Numbered from the stretch's first letter, positions 53,861 to 64,000 are shown. The stretch: 64,000 nucleotides of DNA from Proteles cristata cristata (GCA_017311185.1 JAESUZ010000481.1:496001-560000), one strand, 5' to 3'. Made by a program: numbers and translations. Notes: generated by a model from the letters alone, not told the origin.

Positions 53861-54317
53861 ACTAGGCTGTTATTGGTACTTAGTACCAAGAGACCTGGAC
53901 AGTGTGCATATTTTTCAAACCAAAGGCAAGGGATTGACAGTGGTGACCTCATTATCAGAAACTCCCGAGAGTCAGGGCAGGGAAGGCAGGCAAACCAGAG
54001 AAGACCGGAAGTGCCTCTGCTGAGAAATGCAAGCATTCACCAGTGTCAAGGGGGTGAAGGTGGGGGATTTCTGAGATCAGATGAGATGACAGGGGCACAG
54101 CAGCCCAACTAAACTCCTGCCTGCGCAGACCCCTTACAGATAGTTCCACACATATGCACGATATGATATTTATAACACCTCAATAAGGGGAGTAGAATAG
54201 GTCTGATACTACTTTATCGAGGACGGAGTAGGATCAGAGAAATTATACAATTTGCATGGGTCCCAAAGGAAGAAGCAAAGGTAGGATTTCCAGCCAGGTG
54301 TGTCCTTTCTAAATAAC

Positions 54318-54348
54318 ATTTGTGGGGGGAGGGGGGGCGCGCACACAT

Positions 54349-54398
<50 letters not shown>

Positions 54399-54554
54399 AC
54401 ACGCATGCAAGCAGGGGAGGGATAGAGAGAGGAAAACAGAATCCCAAGCAGGCTTCGCACTGTTAGCTCAGAGCCCCGTGTGAGGCTCAAACTCAGAAAC
54501 CGCAAGATGAAGACCCGAGCCAGCTCTCAACCAGCTGAGCCAACCAGGCGCCCC
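54318..54554 (-). mobile_element. SINEC_Fc-type SINE with (TG)n(AG)n
   Basis: Minus-strand copy whose tail region became G-rich and (TG)n (54349-54373) followed by (AG)n. TSD TCTAAATAAC (54308-54317) / TCTAAATTAC (54555-54564). Confidence 0.88.
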
Positions 54555-54564
54555 TCTAAATTAC

Positions 54565-55054
54565 TGTAATTACCGAAAGCGTTGGCCTGGTAGTTCCAGG
54601 GTAAGACAATGACAGTGCGGGGGACCCAGGTTTTCTTAACCCCAGTTCAAAGGTCTTTCCACCACCTGAAAGTTCCTACGTAACCAAATCATGTAATCAA
54701 AATTCTTTTTCTCTGGCTCTTGGTAAAGACTACTGTAATCAGTGCTGCCTCTGGGCAAATACTAGATAAAATTTAGAAGAGAAGAAACATTACAGACTCA
54801 CTCAATCCTTATCACATTGCTTCCAGTCTTCTGAAACAGTAAATACTACACTCATCTGCAGGTTATGGAAGCATCCTCTACTCCAGGCTGCAATTGTCTT
54901 TTGACTAGAGAGTACTTCTAGAAACTAAAAATGGACAGCCTGAAATCAATCAATCAATCAATCAATCAACCAATCAATCTTGACAGCCTGGACTAGCATA
55001 AGTGTTAGGAGGCAAGGTTATCCTGTATGAATTCATTGCCAACAATTAAGAGAG
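54565..55054. other. Unassigned sequence with (AATC)n
   Basis: (AATC)n at 54944-54979. No gene or other repeat seen. Confidence 0.5.
54944..54979 (+). repeat. (AATC)n microsatellite
   Basis: About nine AATC units with one variant. Confidence 0.93.
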
Positions 55055-55064
55055 AGTTCAAATC

Positions 55065-55274
55065 GGATCTCCTGGGTGGCTCAGCTGGGTAGGCGTCTGA
55101 CTTTGGCTCAGGCCGACTTTGGCTCAGGTCATGATCTTGCAGCTTGTGGGTTTGAACCTCGCATCAGGCTCTGTTTGACAGTTCAGAGCCCGGAGCCTCC
55201 TTTGAATTCTGTGTCTGTTGCTCTCTGCCCCTCCCCCCCTCTCAAAAATGAATGTTTAAAAATTAAAAAAAAAA
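55065..55274 (+). mobile_element. SINEC_Fc-type SINE with small head duplication
   Basis: GACTTTGGCTCAGGCC is followed by GACTTTGGCTCAGGTC. TSD AGTTCAAATC (55055-55064) / AGTCCAAATC (55275-55284). Confidence 0.9.
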
Positions 55275-55406
55275 AGTCCAAATCATTGTAGCAGATTCCC
55301 TGTACATCCCACTTATTCCACTTAATTAACAATGCTCACTACCCTTAGTGAGCCTTAGAGTGCCTTAGAGCACGGTCATCTTGTCAAACTTTAAAAATTT
55401 GCCCTA

Positions 55407-55527
55407 TGCTCTCAGCTCTCAGCACAGAGCCTGCTTCAAATTCTCTGTCTCCCTCTCTCTCAGTCCCACCCCTACTATCTCTCCCTCAAAAATAAACATT
55501 AAAGAAAAAATTTAAAAATAATAACAA
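55407..55527 (+). mobile_element. 5'-truncated SINEC_Fc-type SINE
   Basis: Only the 3' half is present (CAGCACAGAGCCTGCTTCAAATTC to CAAAAATAAACATTAAAG). Confidence 0.8.
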
Positions 55528-57074
55528 TTTGCCCCATGGACAAACCTCCTGGCTCAAAGGTTTGGGGTGAGAGTAGGTCCCCAAATACTTCCCCCATTCC
55601 ATCCATTCCATTCTTAGCAAGTAGTGAGCTGTTCTGTGTCATCCATTTACATGCTCATCTTACCCAAACGATTGTAAAAAATAATATCTGGTGTGCAAAC
55701 AAACATCTAGCTGTAAAGACATAAAAAAGGAGCTAGAGAATTTCAACATTGGTGTGATGCCTATACTGGCATTCTCCTCCATTTCACTTAGTGTCTTGAT
55801 CTTCTTTGAGGGCCACTGGGAAAACTTGGGTCCAGAAAGACTGATCACTTTTGCAAACTGACACAGCAAAACAGTGACTCCTGGCTTAGGAATCACCATG
55901 AAGTTACACCATTAGCATGACACTGGTGTCCCAAAGTTTCACTAGAATACCAAAGGCATCAAAAGGCCACATTCCTAAGTCCCATTCAGAGACCCATACT
56001 CATTTGAAATCAAGATTACGATCCTCACATCTAGAGTCTTCACCTTCACTATAAAAGAGCCTCATGTATTCCTGGATTCGGGATGTGAAACCACGGTGGG
56101 GCAACAAGCCATCTGCCCACTATCTATGGGAAAACTTAGACTGTGAGCCTCTGGAGAGTGGAAGCTTTGCCTTGATGGAGGCTGGATTCCCAGAGTCTAG
56201 CGAGATGCTTGGCACATAAAAGGCACTCAATAGGCACCTGTTGATTCAACGAAAGCAACTGCAGGTTTAATTTGAGGGGATGAGAGAGACCAGCATCAGC
56301 TGATCGATTTGCTTGTGGCATTGGCACTCAGGGGCCATGACTCAGCCCTCCTGGCTTTGGAAAGGTCATTTTACCAGCCCTGTTTAAAGCAGCCAGGTTA
56401 TATATCTAGACGGAAATGGGAAATTGCTCGGTGATGTGGAACAGCGCCCTCTGGTGGCGAGGACCATTTCAGAGTCCAAAGTCCCCACAGCAATCCTAAA
56501 GCTTTGAATTGAAGCGTTCTGGTAGTCAAGAGCCTGCAGGTTTCATTTGACCCGTCCCCTCCTCCAAACAAGGGGGTCCTTGGCCTATGGGCCAGAAAGA
56601 CGCTATCCCATTCCCAAAGTCCTCCAATGAGGCTTCTTATCTCTGTACGGAGAGCAGAGAAATATGTCAAGAAGCTAAAAGTGAAGCTTTTAAAGGGAAC
56701 TGCCTTTCAGTGAATGCTCTGTGCTTTCAAGAGTTCCTAGAAAGATAGACTATTCAAGGAAAATAATAATTTCCAGTTTGAAACATTCAGATTTCCCTTT
56801 GGGGGTCAGGTCACCCTTCTGAGCATAAAAGAAGCTCTTTCAAAGCTTATACGGTTAGCATTCCATGATCACATTTCCACTTACAGACGAATCCAAATGG
56901 GTGACTCCAGCCCCAATAACAACATCAATAACACTTGGTGAATGAACGAATGAATTAATGAATGAACGAAGCCAGAAGAGAAAGGTGCTTTTCAGAGGAG
57001 ATCAATGGATATTGGAGAGGATGCAATCTCCTCTCTTGAGAACCTCTGAGATTGTCCGTTTGACCTCCGCACTT
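55528..57074. other. Unassigned sequence with CTCF-like site
   Basis: SINE-free 1.5 kb. L2-tail-like text at 56137-56240 (GACTGTGAGCCTCTGGAGAG..TGCTTGGCACATAAAAGGC). The CTCF motif is at 56443; (TGAA)n-like repeat at 56938-56970. No gene. Confidence 0.5.
56443..56459 (-). promoter_or_regulatory. Strong CTCF-binding motif
   Basis: Plus strand AGCGCCCTCTGGTGGCG; on the minus strand CGCCACCAGAGGGCGCT matches the CTCF core CCACCAGGGGGCGCT with one change. It lies about 24.5 kb upstream of the exon, pointing toward it. Occupancy is inferred, not shown. Confidence 0.65.
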
Positions 57075-57185
57075 GGTTTCATCCAAGATGAGGAAAATGA
57101 AGTCCAGAGAGGTTAAACAACTCACCACAGGTCACAAAGCAATTTCATGGCAGAGCCTACAGTGAATCTGAGTTTTTACTCTGAC
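57075..57185 (-). repeat. MIR relic
   Basis: GATGAGGAAAATGAAGTCCAGAGAGGTTAAACAACTC..GTCACAAAGC is an antisense MIR core. Confidence 0.65.
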
Positions 57186-57190
57186 ACTTT

Positions 57191-57396
57191 TTTTTTAATG
57201 TTTATTTATACTGGAGACAAAGAGAGAGAGTGAGTGGCAGAGTGGCAGAGAAAGAGGGAGACACAGAAACTGAAGCAGGCTCCAGGCTCTGAGCTGTCAG
57301 CACAGAGCCCGACACGGGGCTCGAACCCACAAACTGTGAGATCATGACGTGAGCCGAAGTTGGAAGCTTAACCAACTTGGCCACCCAGGCGCCTCT
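57191..57396 (-). mobile_element. SINEC_Fc-type SINE
   Basis: Minus-strand copy; left flank TCTGACACTTT and right flank CCTGACACTTT form the TSD. Confidence 0.92.
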
Positions 57397-57582
57397 CCTG
57401 ACACTTTCTTAAACAGTAATAATATTCAAAGTTTTGAGCTGTGTCTGACAGTACAATATACACTGTGAGCCAGTGTGTGCACACGCACATGCGCACACAC
57501 TTACACACATAAACACATGGCCCTAGAAAGAATTTCGTGAAACACCTCCCTGTAACGTACTCTGGCCTGTCTATTCTTCTAT

Positions 57583-57773
57583 TTTTTTAAAAGTTTATTC
57601 ATTTATTTTGAGGGGGGAGGAGAGGGAGGGATGGGCAGAGAGAGGATCTCAAGCAGGCTCTGCTCTGCCAGCGTGGAGCCTGATGCAGGGCTTGAACCCA
57701 CAAACCTGAGATCACGACCCAAGCAGAAAAGAAAGAGTCGGAGACTCAATCGACTAAGCCACCCACGTGCCCC
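57583..57773 (-). mobile_element. SINEC_Fc-type SINE
   Basis: Minus-strand copy with G-rich tail region and head ..CGACTAAGCCACCCACGTGCCCC. Confidence 0.88.
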
Positions 57774-58260
57774 TGAGGTCTACTTTGTTTCATTTTTTAT
57801 TAAATTCTGATCATGACTCATTGATTTCACAACTTAAAATTCTTTCAAACATTCCACTATAGCCTCTTGGCTACTTTCCCCTCTGCTCTGTACATGGCTG
57901 AAGTCTTCCAGAATCTTCTGCCAAGGAAGAGAACAAGAGTGATCAGCTTCTTGGGACTCCTTGCCCCGAAGACCCCAAATTTATTACAGTACCGGCATAT
58001 CGCCCACTGTCAAGTTTCATTTTGCTTCCAAGAGTGCCGTCCAAGCAGTTCTCCTTTCCAGCCAGGGTAACCACAACCCAGGCCAGGGCCAGGGCCAGGG
58101 CCACTGGCAACAGCTCTGTCCTTGTCCTTGCCTGACTCTCTACCACAAGTTGCCAAGGATTTGCATCCGTACATAAAGGAATGTGTGTGTACTTATCTCT
58201 CACTAGCCTCTCTTGGCAGTCCCTCCCCACCCCCACTGGCCTAGGAGCAGGGCTGGAGTT

Positions 58261-58350
58261 GGGGGGAAGAGTGGGGAGTAGGGGGTGGGGGGGAAGAGGG
58301 CAGCAGGAAGAAGAGAAGCAGGGAAAGGGGAGAGCAGGACAAGGAGATGG
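58261..58350. repeat. Polypurine/G-rich tract
   Basis: About 90 nt of mostly G and A, with G6, G4, G5 and G7 runs at its left end. Confidence 0.8.
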
Positions 58351-58599
58351 GTTTGAGAAGGTCATCAACTACATAAGTAGGTGTGAACAGATGGACTGCT
58401 GAGCAGTCTTTAGGAGGTAGGCAATCTCTCCCAAGCCCGCACACACAGCTACAAAATACTTTCCTTTCTCCTAACCCCCTCTGGTCATTTTGTACCCCGT
58501 CTCTTCTCCCCTCCCCACTCCAAGTTAACATGGTGGGGAGATGGCTTCTCTGAAATTTCCCTCTAACAGACAGGTTGGGACTTCTACTCTGATTTCCCA

Positions 58600-58900
58600 T
58601 TTTCCTGCTGAGAATCAGCAAGGCAGGATTTGGCAGCGGGTGTGGGGTGCCGTGTGGCGGCCAGGGCTGCAAACTTCTCCATGGCAACCTGGGCACCTTC
58701 CCACGGCTCCCTGGCACCGGGCAGCACCGCCAGGGTTGGCGATCTCCCCTCTCCGAGGCACTTCGCCAGCTGCAGGCTGCCCCCTCCTTCTCCAGCAAGT
58801 CCTGAGCTGGCTGCAGGGAGTGACAGCAAAGACAAAAGGCCAGGAGGGAAGTCTGACAATGCTTCAAATACTTATTGGCCATTTCGGATATTCTCAGAGA
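58600..58900. promoter_or_regulatory. GC-rich element with RFX-like half site
   Basis: Repeat-free, GC-rich patch containing CCATGGCAAC (58679-58688), an X-box half site, and repeated GGCACC/GGCAGC words. It might be an upstream promoter or enhancer; there is no direct support for activity. Confidence 0.25.
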
Positions 58901-58954
58901 TGGCTTTGGAGCCTAGGGTTCCAGATCTGCGGTTCTGTTCCTAAACAATGCACT

Positions 58955-59461
58955 GGGAGGCAGGAGAGTTCTGCTGCCAATGCTGCATGGTGTGAAGTCA
59001 CTTACTTAACCTCTCTGGCTCTCAGTCACCTCATTTTTAAAAATTTTATTTTATCATTTTTAAAAAATGTATTTATTTATTTTGAGAGAGAGAGTGCAAG
59101 CAGGGGAGGAGGCAGAGAGAGAGAAAGAGAGAGAGTCTTAAACAGGCTCTGGTTCCACATTATCAGTGCAGAGCCCGACTCAATGCTTGAACTCATAAAT
59201 CATGAGATCATAACCTGAGCTGAAATCAAGAGTAGGATGCTTAACTAAGCCACGCAGGTGCCCCTTTTCAATTTTATTTGAGAGAGAGAGAGAGAGAGAA
59301 TCTTAAGCAGGCTCCATACTCAGCATGCAGCCCAACGTGGGGCTCGATTCCACAACCCTGGGAACATGACTTGAGCTGAAATCAAGAGTTGTATGCCTAA
59401 CCAACTGATCCACCCAGGTGTCCCTCAGTTACCTCATTTTTAAAATGAGAGACTAGATTTA
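58955..59461 (+). repeat. MIR relic carrying two SINEs
   Basis: GAAGTCACTTACTTAACCTCTCTGGC..CAGTCACCTCATTTTTAAAATG (MIR sense core) is interrupted from 59043 to 59423. Confidence 0.6.
59043..59423 (-). mobile_element. Two adjacent minus-strand SINEC_Fc-type SINEs
   Basis: First copy to about 59262, second (shorter) 59263-59423. The pair is bracketed by CTCAGTCACCTCATTTTTAA (59021-59040) and CTCAGTTACCTCATTTTTAA (from 59424). One TSD around two copies means one of them inserted in the tail of the other. Confidence 0.88.
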
Positions 59462-59676
59462 GGGGTGCCTGGGCGGCTCAGTCAGTTAAGCGTCCAGCTC
59501 TCGATTTCAGTTCAGGTCATGATTTCACAGTTGGTGAGTTCAGGCCCCGTGCTGGGCTCTGCGCTAACAGCGGGGAGCCTGCTTGGGCTTCTGGCTTTTT
59601 TCCCTTCTCTCTGCCCCTCCCCATTTCTCTCTCTCTCCCTCTCTCTCTCAAAATAAATAAATAAACTTAAAAAAAT
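59462..59676 (+). mobile_element. SINEC_Fc-type SINE
   Basis: Plus-strand copy; TSD AAAATGAGAGACTAGATTT (59442-59460) / AAAATGAGAGAGTAGATTT (59677-59695), one mismatch. It overlaps the right TSD of the neighbouring pair. Confidence 0.95.
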
Positions 59677-59695
59677 AAAATGAGAGAGTAGATTT

Positions 59696-60243
59696 GAAAC
59701 TGGGCAAAAATTAACTGCTCATCCTCAGTGGGAATTAACTCATTTATCTTGAAAACTGGCAAATAAAGGAAAAGACTCAGGCATTTGTCCTTTTCTTTCT
59801 GTAGCAGCTACAACTACCAGGTAATCAATCAAATAGTTGTCAGAGGGGAGCACCGCTTTTAAAAAGGATTCCAAGAAATAAGTGAAAAAGAAATGATGGA
59901 ATATCGCCACTCTGCAACACCCAATGAACTGATGAATCTAGACTCTGAGCATCAACATGTCACAAAGACAATCAGACATCATGTGCTTCCTGAGGAGAGA
60001 ACACACCACCACCCACGCTCCTGTCAAAAAGATCTATTCAGATCAATCCTATTCAGATCAAATGTCTGGGTGCAGTAACCCATCTGCAGGAAATACAGAG
60101 TTCACAGGACCTGCTGGCCTCCATCAGAAGTGTCCCGGCGGTGAGTTCCAGACTGGATCAAATGCCCGGACTTCTGCAACAAATAAAGTTGAAGGGGAAG
60201 ATACTGAGGCAGGGTGAATCTGGAGAATAACAGAGACTTGTAA
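59696..60243. other. Unassigned sequence
   Basis: A short duplicated word CTATTCAGATCAAT/CTATTCAGATCAAA lies at about 60034-60063. No gene. Confidence 0.45.
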
Positions 60244-60258
60244 GGCATGTCGATTTTT

Positions 60259-60460
60259 AAAAAATATTTATTTATTTAGAGAGTGCATGGGAGCCAGGGA
60301 GGGATGGAGGTGTGGGAGGGAGGTGACAGAGAATCCTAAGCAGGCTCTGCACTGACAGCGCATCGCCTGGCTCGGCGCTTGCTCTCACGAAGCGTGAGAT
60401 CATGACCTGAGCCGAAATCGTGAGCTGGCTGCTTAACCGACTGAGCCACCCAGGCACCCG
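60259..60460 (-). mobile_element. SINEC_Fc-type SINE
   Basis: Minus-strand copy; TSD GGCATGTCGATTTTT (60244-60258) / GGCAGGTCGACTTTT (60461-60475). Confidence 0.92.
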
Positions 60461-60475
60461 GGCAGGTCGACTTTT

Positions 60476-60864
60476 TTTTTTTAAGTGGGAAAGACTATGC
60501 TAGAATGTCAGGAGAGTCGCAGCTGGATGGTAAACTACAATGAAACACAAGGCAGTGCTCACAAGAGGCAGCGGGGTGATTCCTTTGGGGAGGGGAGAGT
60601 CTCTGAGGAGATCAGGGTACACAGAAGGGCTTCCAGAATGGCCAGCACAGTTCTTCCTGCCTCTGTGTCATTCCCTGTACCTGTATTTTATTTTATAATG
60701 AGGTGGTTTAAAAAAAAAAAGAGAATAGAATAGAAAAATCGTCTTAAATTCCTCACAGACCTAGAACATTTGGTCCTGGGATTCTAAATCTGGAAAGCTC
60801 CAGGGATGGTCCTGGTGAGGCTGATCATGAGACCACTCTGGCAGGCTAGGGGAGGACAGAAAGT
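60476..60864. other. Unassigned sequence
   Basis: No repeat or gene identified apart from an A11 run at 60711. Confidence 0.45.
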
Positions 60865-61080
60865 CTAAGTCTGCTCCAGCTACTTGGCCTTGAGTCCTGA
60901 TGGCCACTTACTGGCCAAGACACTGGGAAATTCAGCTAAACCTCTCTCATCCCATTTCCCCATATACTGAGTGGAGACAGTTAACAGTTCCTGCCCCGTC
61001 ATCGGCACAATTAAGGAAGAAATCATCAAAATTCTTAGTGTAGTAACTGGCACACAAGAAGTGTTCACTATAAGTTGCTT
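60865..61080 (+). repeat. MIR relic
   Basis: CTGCTCCAGCTACTTGGCC, AAACCTCTCTCATCCCATTTCC, AACTGGCACACAAGAAG in MIR order. Confidence 0.55.
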
Positions 61081-61757
61081 AATAACAGTAACTTACTGTA
61101 TATTGACCTTTATAATTTTATACTTTTATGTTTTATGTTTATAATATTTATGATCACTTAAATCACAACAGTAAAAATGATCTGTCTATAATTATTATTA
61201 TTAGGACATCCCTAACGTGGACAGAAATAAACCAGAGGGCAGATTTCTCTTCCAAAAAAGGAAGATAAGAACATGGCCCCTTTGGGACACCAGTGACTGG
61301 TATGGTTGTCGAAGCCTCCCGACTGGCTCTCCCCTGTGCGCGTGTGCGTCCCAGGGGACACACGCCTTCTCCATTCATTCTTCCTCCTCCCCATTAAGCA
61401 AGCACCAAACCAGGTTTCCACCCTAAGCCATTCTCATCCAAGACCATTCTCATCAAATTAGTCTGGTGGCCTGCATGCCCTTGGTTCTTCTGGTACCTCA
61501 GGGCACTGCTCACTGTTTCCATTAGTCACTAGAGCCGCTCTGTGTGGGGAAGCCACCAGGATGAGGAAATGCCCACAGGAGGAAAGAGAGCGCAGTGATT
61601 AAGAACATGAGCACTGCACAGAGCTGACCCACACCCACTTCCTGCAGTTACCGTAAGGATGACACTCTGAATGGGAACAACCAGCCTGTGGAACGTGCTA
61701 GGTGCCAGGTCTGTGAGGTCTCTGGCAGGATGGCCAGAGGTCTTCTGCCTTTTTTTT
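61081..61757. other. Unassigned sequence, MIR-like near its end
   Basis: 61590-61680 has GCGCAGTGATTAAGAACATGAGC, a MIR head. No gene. Confidence 0.45.
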
Positions 61758-61957
61758 TTTTTTAACATTTATTCACTTTTGAGAAACACAGTGCAAGTGG
61801 GGGAGGGGTAGAGAGCGAGGTAGACACAGAATCCGAAGCAGGCTCAGGGCTCAGAGCTGTCAGCACAGAGCCCGATACGGGGCTTGAACCCATGAACAGT
61901 GAGATCATGACCTGAGCTGAAGTTGGACTCTCAACCCACTGAGCCATCCAGGTGCCC
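61758..61957 (-). mobile_element. SINEC_Fc-type SINE
   Basis: Minus-strand copy; flanks TTCTGCCTTTTTTTTT and CCTGCCCTTTTTTTTT are the TSD, with a long T run on both sides. Confidence 0.92.
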
Positions 61958-62084
61958 CTGCCCTTTTTTTTTTTTTTTTTTTTACTTTACCTTCTTGGGC
62001 ACGCAGGGCAAGTCAAGGAATCCTGTGACATCTGGGCCTACAGCTTAGTCCTCCTTCGGGCTATTATTCCAACAGTTGCATCTT

Positions 62085-62485
62085 TATCTGTGTGACTTTG
62101 GGCAAGTTATTCATTCACCCTCACCGTGCCCTCATTCCTTCATCTACAAAATGAAGATAAGAGAAACCACTTCGTTCATATGGTTGTCATGGAGATTAAA
62201 TGAGTTAAAAAATACAAACTGTTTTCAACGACGCTCGGCACACTGTGTGTTTAAAAACAGCTCTGTCTTCAGACCTTCTGGGTTCAAACACTAGCTCCTT
62301 CCCTTATTAGTTCAGCAAACTTGGCAAAGTTGCTCTGCCTCTCAATATCACTGCTTTTGCATCTATAAAATGGGGATAATAATAGTACCCAGACTGTTGG
62401 ATTGGTATGAACATGAAATAAGGTAATGCAAGTAGAGATCTTGGCTCACATAAAATATTTAATAGACACTAGCTCTTATTACCCC
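62085..62485 (+). repeat. Two MIR relics in tandem
   Basis: First: GTGTGACTTTGGGCAAGTTATTC..GTCATGGAGATTAAATGAGTT..TCGGCACACTG. Second from about 62262: CTGGGTTCAAACACTAGCTCC..AAAATGGGGATAATAATAGTACCC. Both in the same orientation. Confidence 0.75.
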
Positions 62486-63225
62486 CGGAATGCCAGGTAA
62501 CGTACAAAGTTCTGTTTTCTTCCTCTCTGTCCAAAGAAGAGGAAAATGCAAAGAATACTCTAGCAAGATTCAGGGTACACATCTCTGAAGCAAAGTCCTT
62601 GGCTCCAGGCACTGAGATATTCTTGTAGACCATGAAGTGACACTCCTGGGGGTCAAGAACAGGCAGGATTCCTAAATCCATCACATCTTTGTCGGGCGGG
62701 GCGGGGGGGGCGGTTGGTGCAGCACTTTTAAGCCAGAGGAAATGGAGATGAATAAAGAAAGATGAACAAGCAGGAAGACTTTTCCACGGAAGGATGGTGA
62801 GTAAAGGGAGGATGAAGGAATGGCAAAGAGGAAAAAAGCTCTCCTCTCCACCACAGCTAGGTATATTCATCAATCCTGGCTCACTTTCCCAAAAAATGAC
62901 CAAGCCATCACTACTAAGAAACAGCAGCTAGAGCCCACAGGGTGACAGGATTCTCAGTTTTTATTTCTAGGAACCCTCTCTCTTTGCGACTTCACTTGAT
63001 TGTCTCAACAGTTCAGCAGAACACAAACATTTTGGATGAGAAACCCTTTTCACAGAGGGACAGGAGCCAGAAGACCTAACAATACTTACCTGAGATCATA
63101 AACAACGTGGGTCGACTTGGGTCTCTTCACCACCAACCAGGCTGTGCTCTCTGGTTGAGCACAGGGGTTTTCACTCTCAGCTACTTGTTATAATCACCCA
63201 AGGACGTTTAAAAAGGACTGGCACA
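62486..63225. other. Unassigned sequence with an antisense MIR
   Basis: A 144-codon minus-strand frame at 62469-62903 spans the G-rich tract and is not protein-like. Antisense MIR at about 63010-63150 (ATGAGAAACCCTTTTCACAGAGG..ACCAGGCTGTGCTCTC). Confidence 0.45.
62694..62713 (+). other. Potential G-quadruplex
   Basis: GGGCGGGGCGGGGGGGGCGG: G runs of 3, 4 and 8. Confidence 0.65.
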
Positions 63226-63298
63226 GGGGCGCCTGGGTGGCTCAGTGGGTTAAGCGTCCGATTCTTGATCTCGACTCAGGTCACGAACTCATGGTTCA
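63226..63298 (+). mobile_element. 3'-truncated SINEC_Fc-type SINE (head only)
   Basis: GGGGCGCCTGGGTGGCTCAGTG to GGTCACGAACTCATGGTTCA is nearly consensus, then stops abruptly with no body or A-tail. Confidence 0.88.
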
Positions 63299-64000
63299 GC
63301 CAAGGCTGAAAATCACTTCTTGAACAGATTTAACTTCTTGGATAATAAATAAAATCCACATTTCACCCAGGGAAACTCTGATAACTCCTTTGTCCTTCTG
63401 ACTAAGGCAGGGAAGTAAGGGAAAGAAACAGTGTAGAAACTAACCCCTTTCCTTGAGAAAACAGTCCAGGTATCATTTGGCTTTACGCCAGCCACTGTGG
63501 GGGATGTATCCGAAGAAACCAAAGGCAAAAAGGGCCCACTGTTTTCCTCTATACACTTCCAAAATTTTACCGTTTATGTGTGTGTTAGCTGAGAAGGAAA
63601 ATCACTTTGAATAGAAAAGCCCTTCCATAGTATGAAAATCAAATTATTTTTCCAAAAAGGTTCTTTTCCAGAACTTGATTTCATTAAACTAAAATTTGTT
63701 AAGGACCTGCAGTATTCAGTGGTTCCTGTGACATTTATTGAGGTTTTGCTAAATAAGTATCATGTAGTCCTAGACCTAAGGGCTTAGGATCATGTAGAAG
63801 GGAAGAGACAGGTACACAAATAACTACAAGAAAAAAAATTATGCTAAGCTCATGGAAGTACTTAGAACAGTTCTTAGCACAAAGAAGACACTTAGTAGTT
63901 GCACAGGAAAAGAAAAGAGAAAGAAAGAAGGGTAGGATGGAAAAAGTGAAAAAAAAAATACTAGGGGTGTGGGTGGGGGTTGAGATGAAGGATCACAACG
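63299..64000. other. Unassigned sequence
   Basis: No gene or clear repeat; A/G-rich simple sequence at 63905-63935. Confidence 0.45.

Larger units (their letters stand above)
52601..54317. other. Unassigned sequence, 1.7 kb
   Basis: SINE-free. L2-like text at 52840-52935. The G-quadruplex at 53045 and E-box cluster at 53838 lie here. Overlapping frames of 64-118 codons on both strands, none recognised. Confidence 0.45.
57774..58954. other. Unassigned sequence, GC-rich to the right
   Basis: Includes a (CCAGGG)n triplet at about 58080-58100, a 90-bp polypurine tract at 58261-58350 and a GC-rich element at 58600-58900. Frames of 213-225 codons on both strands overlap one another and run into simple sequence or a SINE, so no gene is called. 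Confidence 0.45.

Noticed and set aside
58241..59218. Opposing frames of 213 and 225 codons
   Set aside because: They overlap each other on opposite strands; one runs into a SINE, the other through a polypurine tract. No recognisable protein.
62469..62903. 144-codon minus-strand frame
   Set aside because: Crosses a G-rich tract giving Pro/Ala runs and shows no domain; likely chance.
1..64000. A novel multi-gene system
   Set aside because: The window has one supported coding exon and is otherwise intron or flank filled with retroposons. Nothing suggests a gene cluster, defence system or provirus.

Overview
This is nuclear DNA from a carnivoran mammal, most likely a cat-family (feliform) species. 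The diagnosis comes from repeats. About fifty copies of a tRNA-headed SINE of the CAN-SINE / SINEC_Fc type are scattered on both strands. Each has a head that reads as a degenerate tRNA (GCCTGGGTGGCTCAG), a body ending in a CT-rich stretch, and an AAATAAACATT tail, and many are flanked by target-site duplications (TSDs). Shorter, older CAN-SINEs, carnivore L1 3' ends, and older MIR and L2 relics fill much of the rest. There are no operons, rRNA or tRNA genes, CRISPR arrays or complete viral genomes.

Only one protein-coding exon can be supported. It lies on the minus strand (31912 down to 31539) inside a CpG island at about 31.27-32.40 kb. It encodes 124 codons plus two bases and ends at a clean AG|GTACGT splice donor. 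I recognise the peptide, from memory, as the N-terminal extension of a long isoform of GRAMD1B (Aster-B), a sterol-transfer protein of ER-plasma membrane contacts. On this reading the promoter lies to the right (32.2-32.65 kb, with two oppositely oriented CCAAT boxes). Everything from 31538 down to position 1 is the first intron of that transcript, and everything beyond about 32.7 kb is upstream flank or intron of still longer isoforms. No GRAM, ASTER/VASt or membrane-segment exon is present.

Layout: 1-31.5 kb is repeat-rich intron with a young 5'-truncated L1 at 26.05-26.68 kb that has a perfect 17-bp TSD. 31.3-32.7 kb is the promoter, CpG island and exon. 32.7-64 kb is repeat-rich upstream sequence containing an L1 pair at 38.2-38.5 kb, a stack of insertions into one MIR at 38.9-39.85 kb, an unidentified coding-looking minus-strand segment at 45.6-45.9 kb, a strong CTCF-like motif at 56.45 kb, and a GC-rich element at 58.6-58.9 kb.

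I did not find an undescribed multi-gene system. The most useful observations are the alternative first exon and its promoter, the CTCF motif, the layered retroposon insertions (several nested or stacked with datable TSDs), and two SINEs that share a set of diagnostic changes and look like a separate subfamily.
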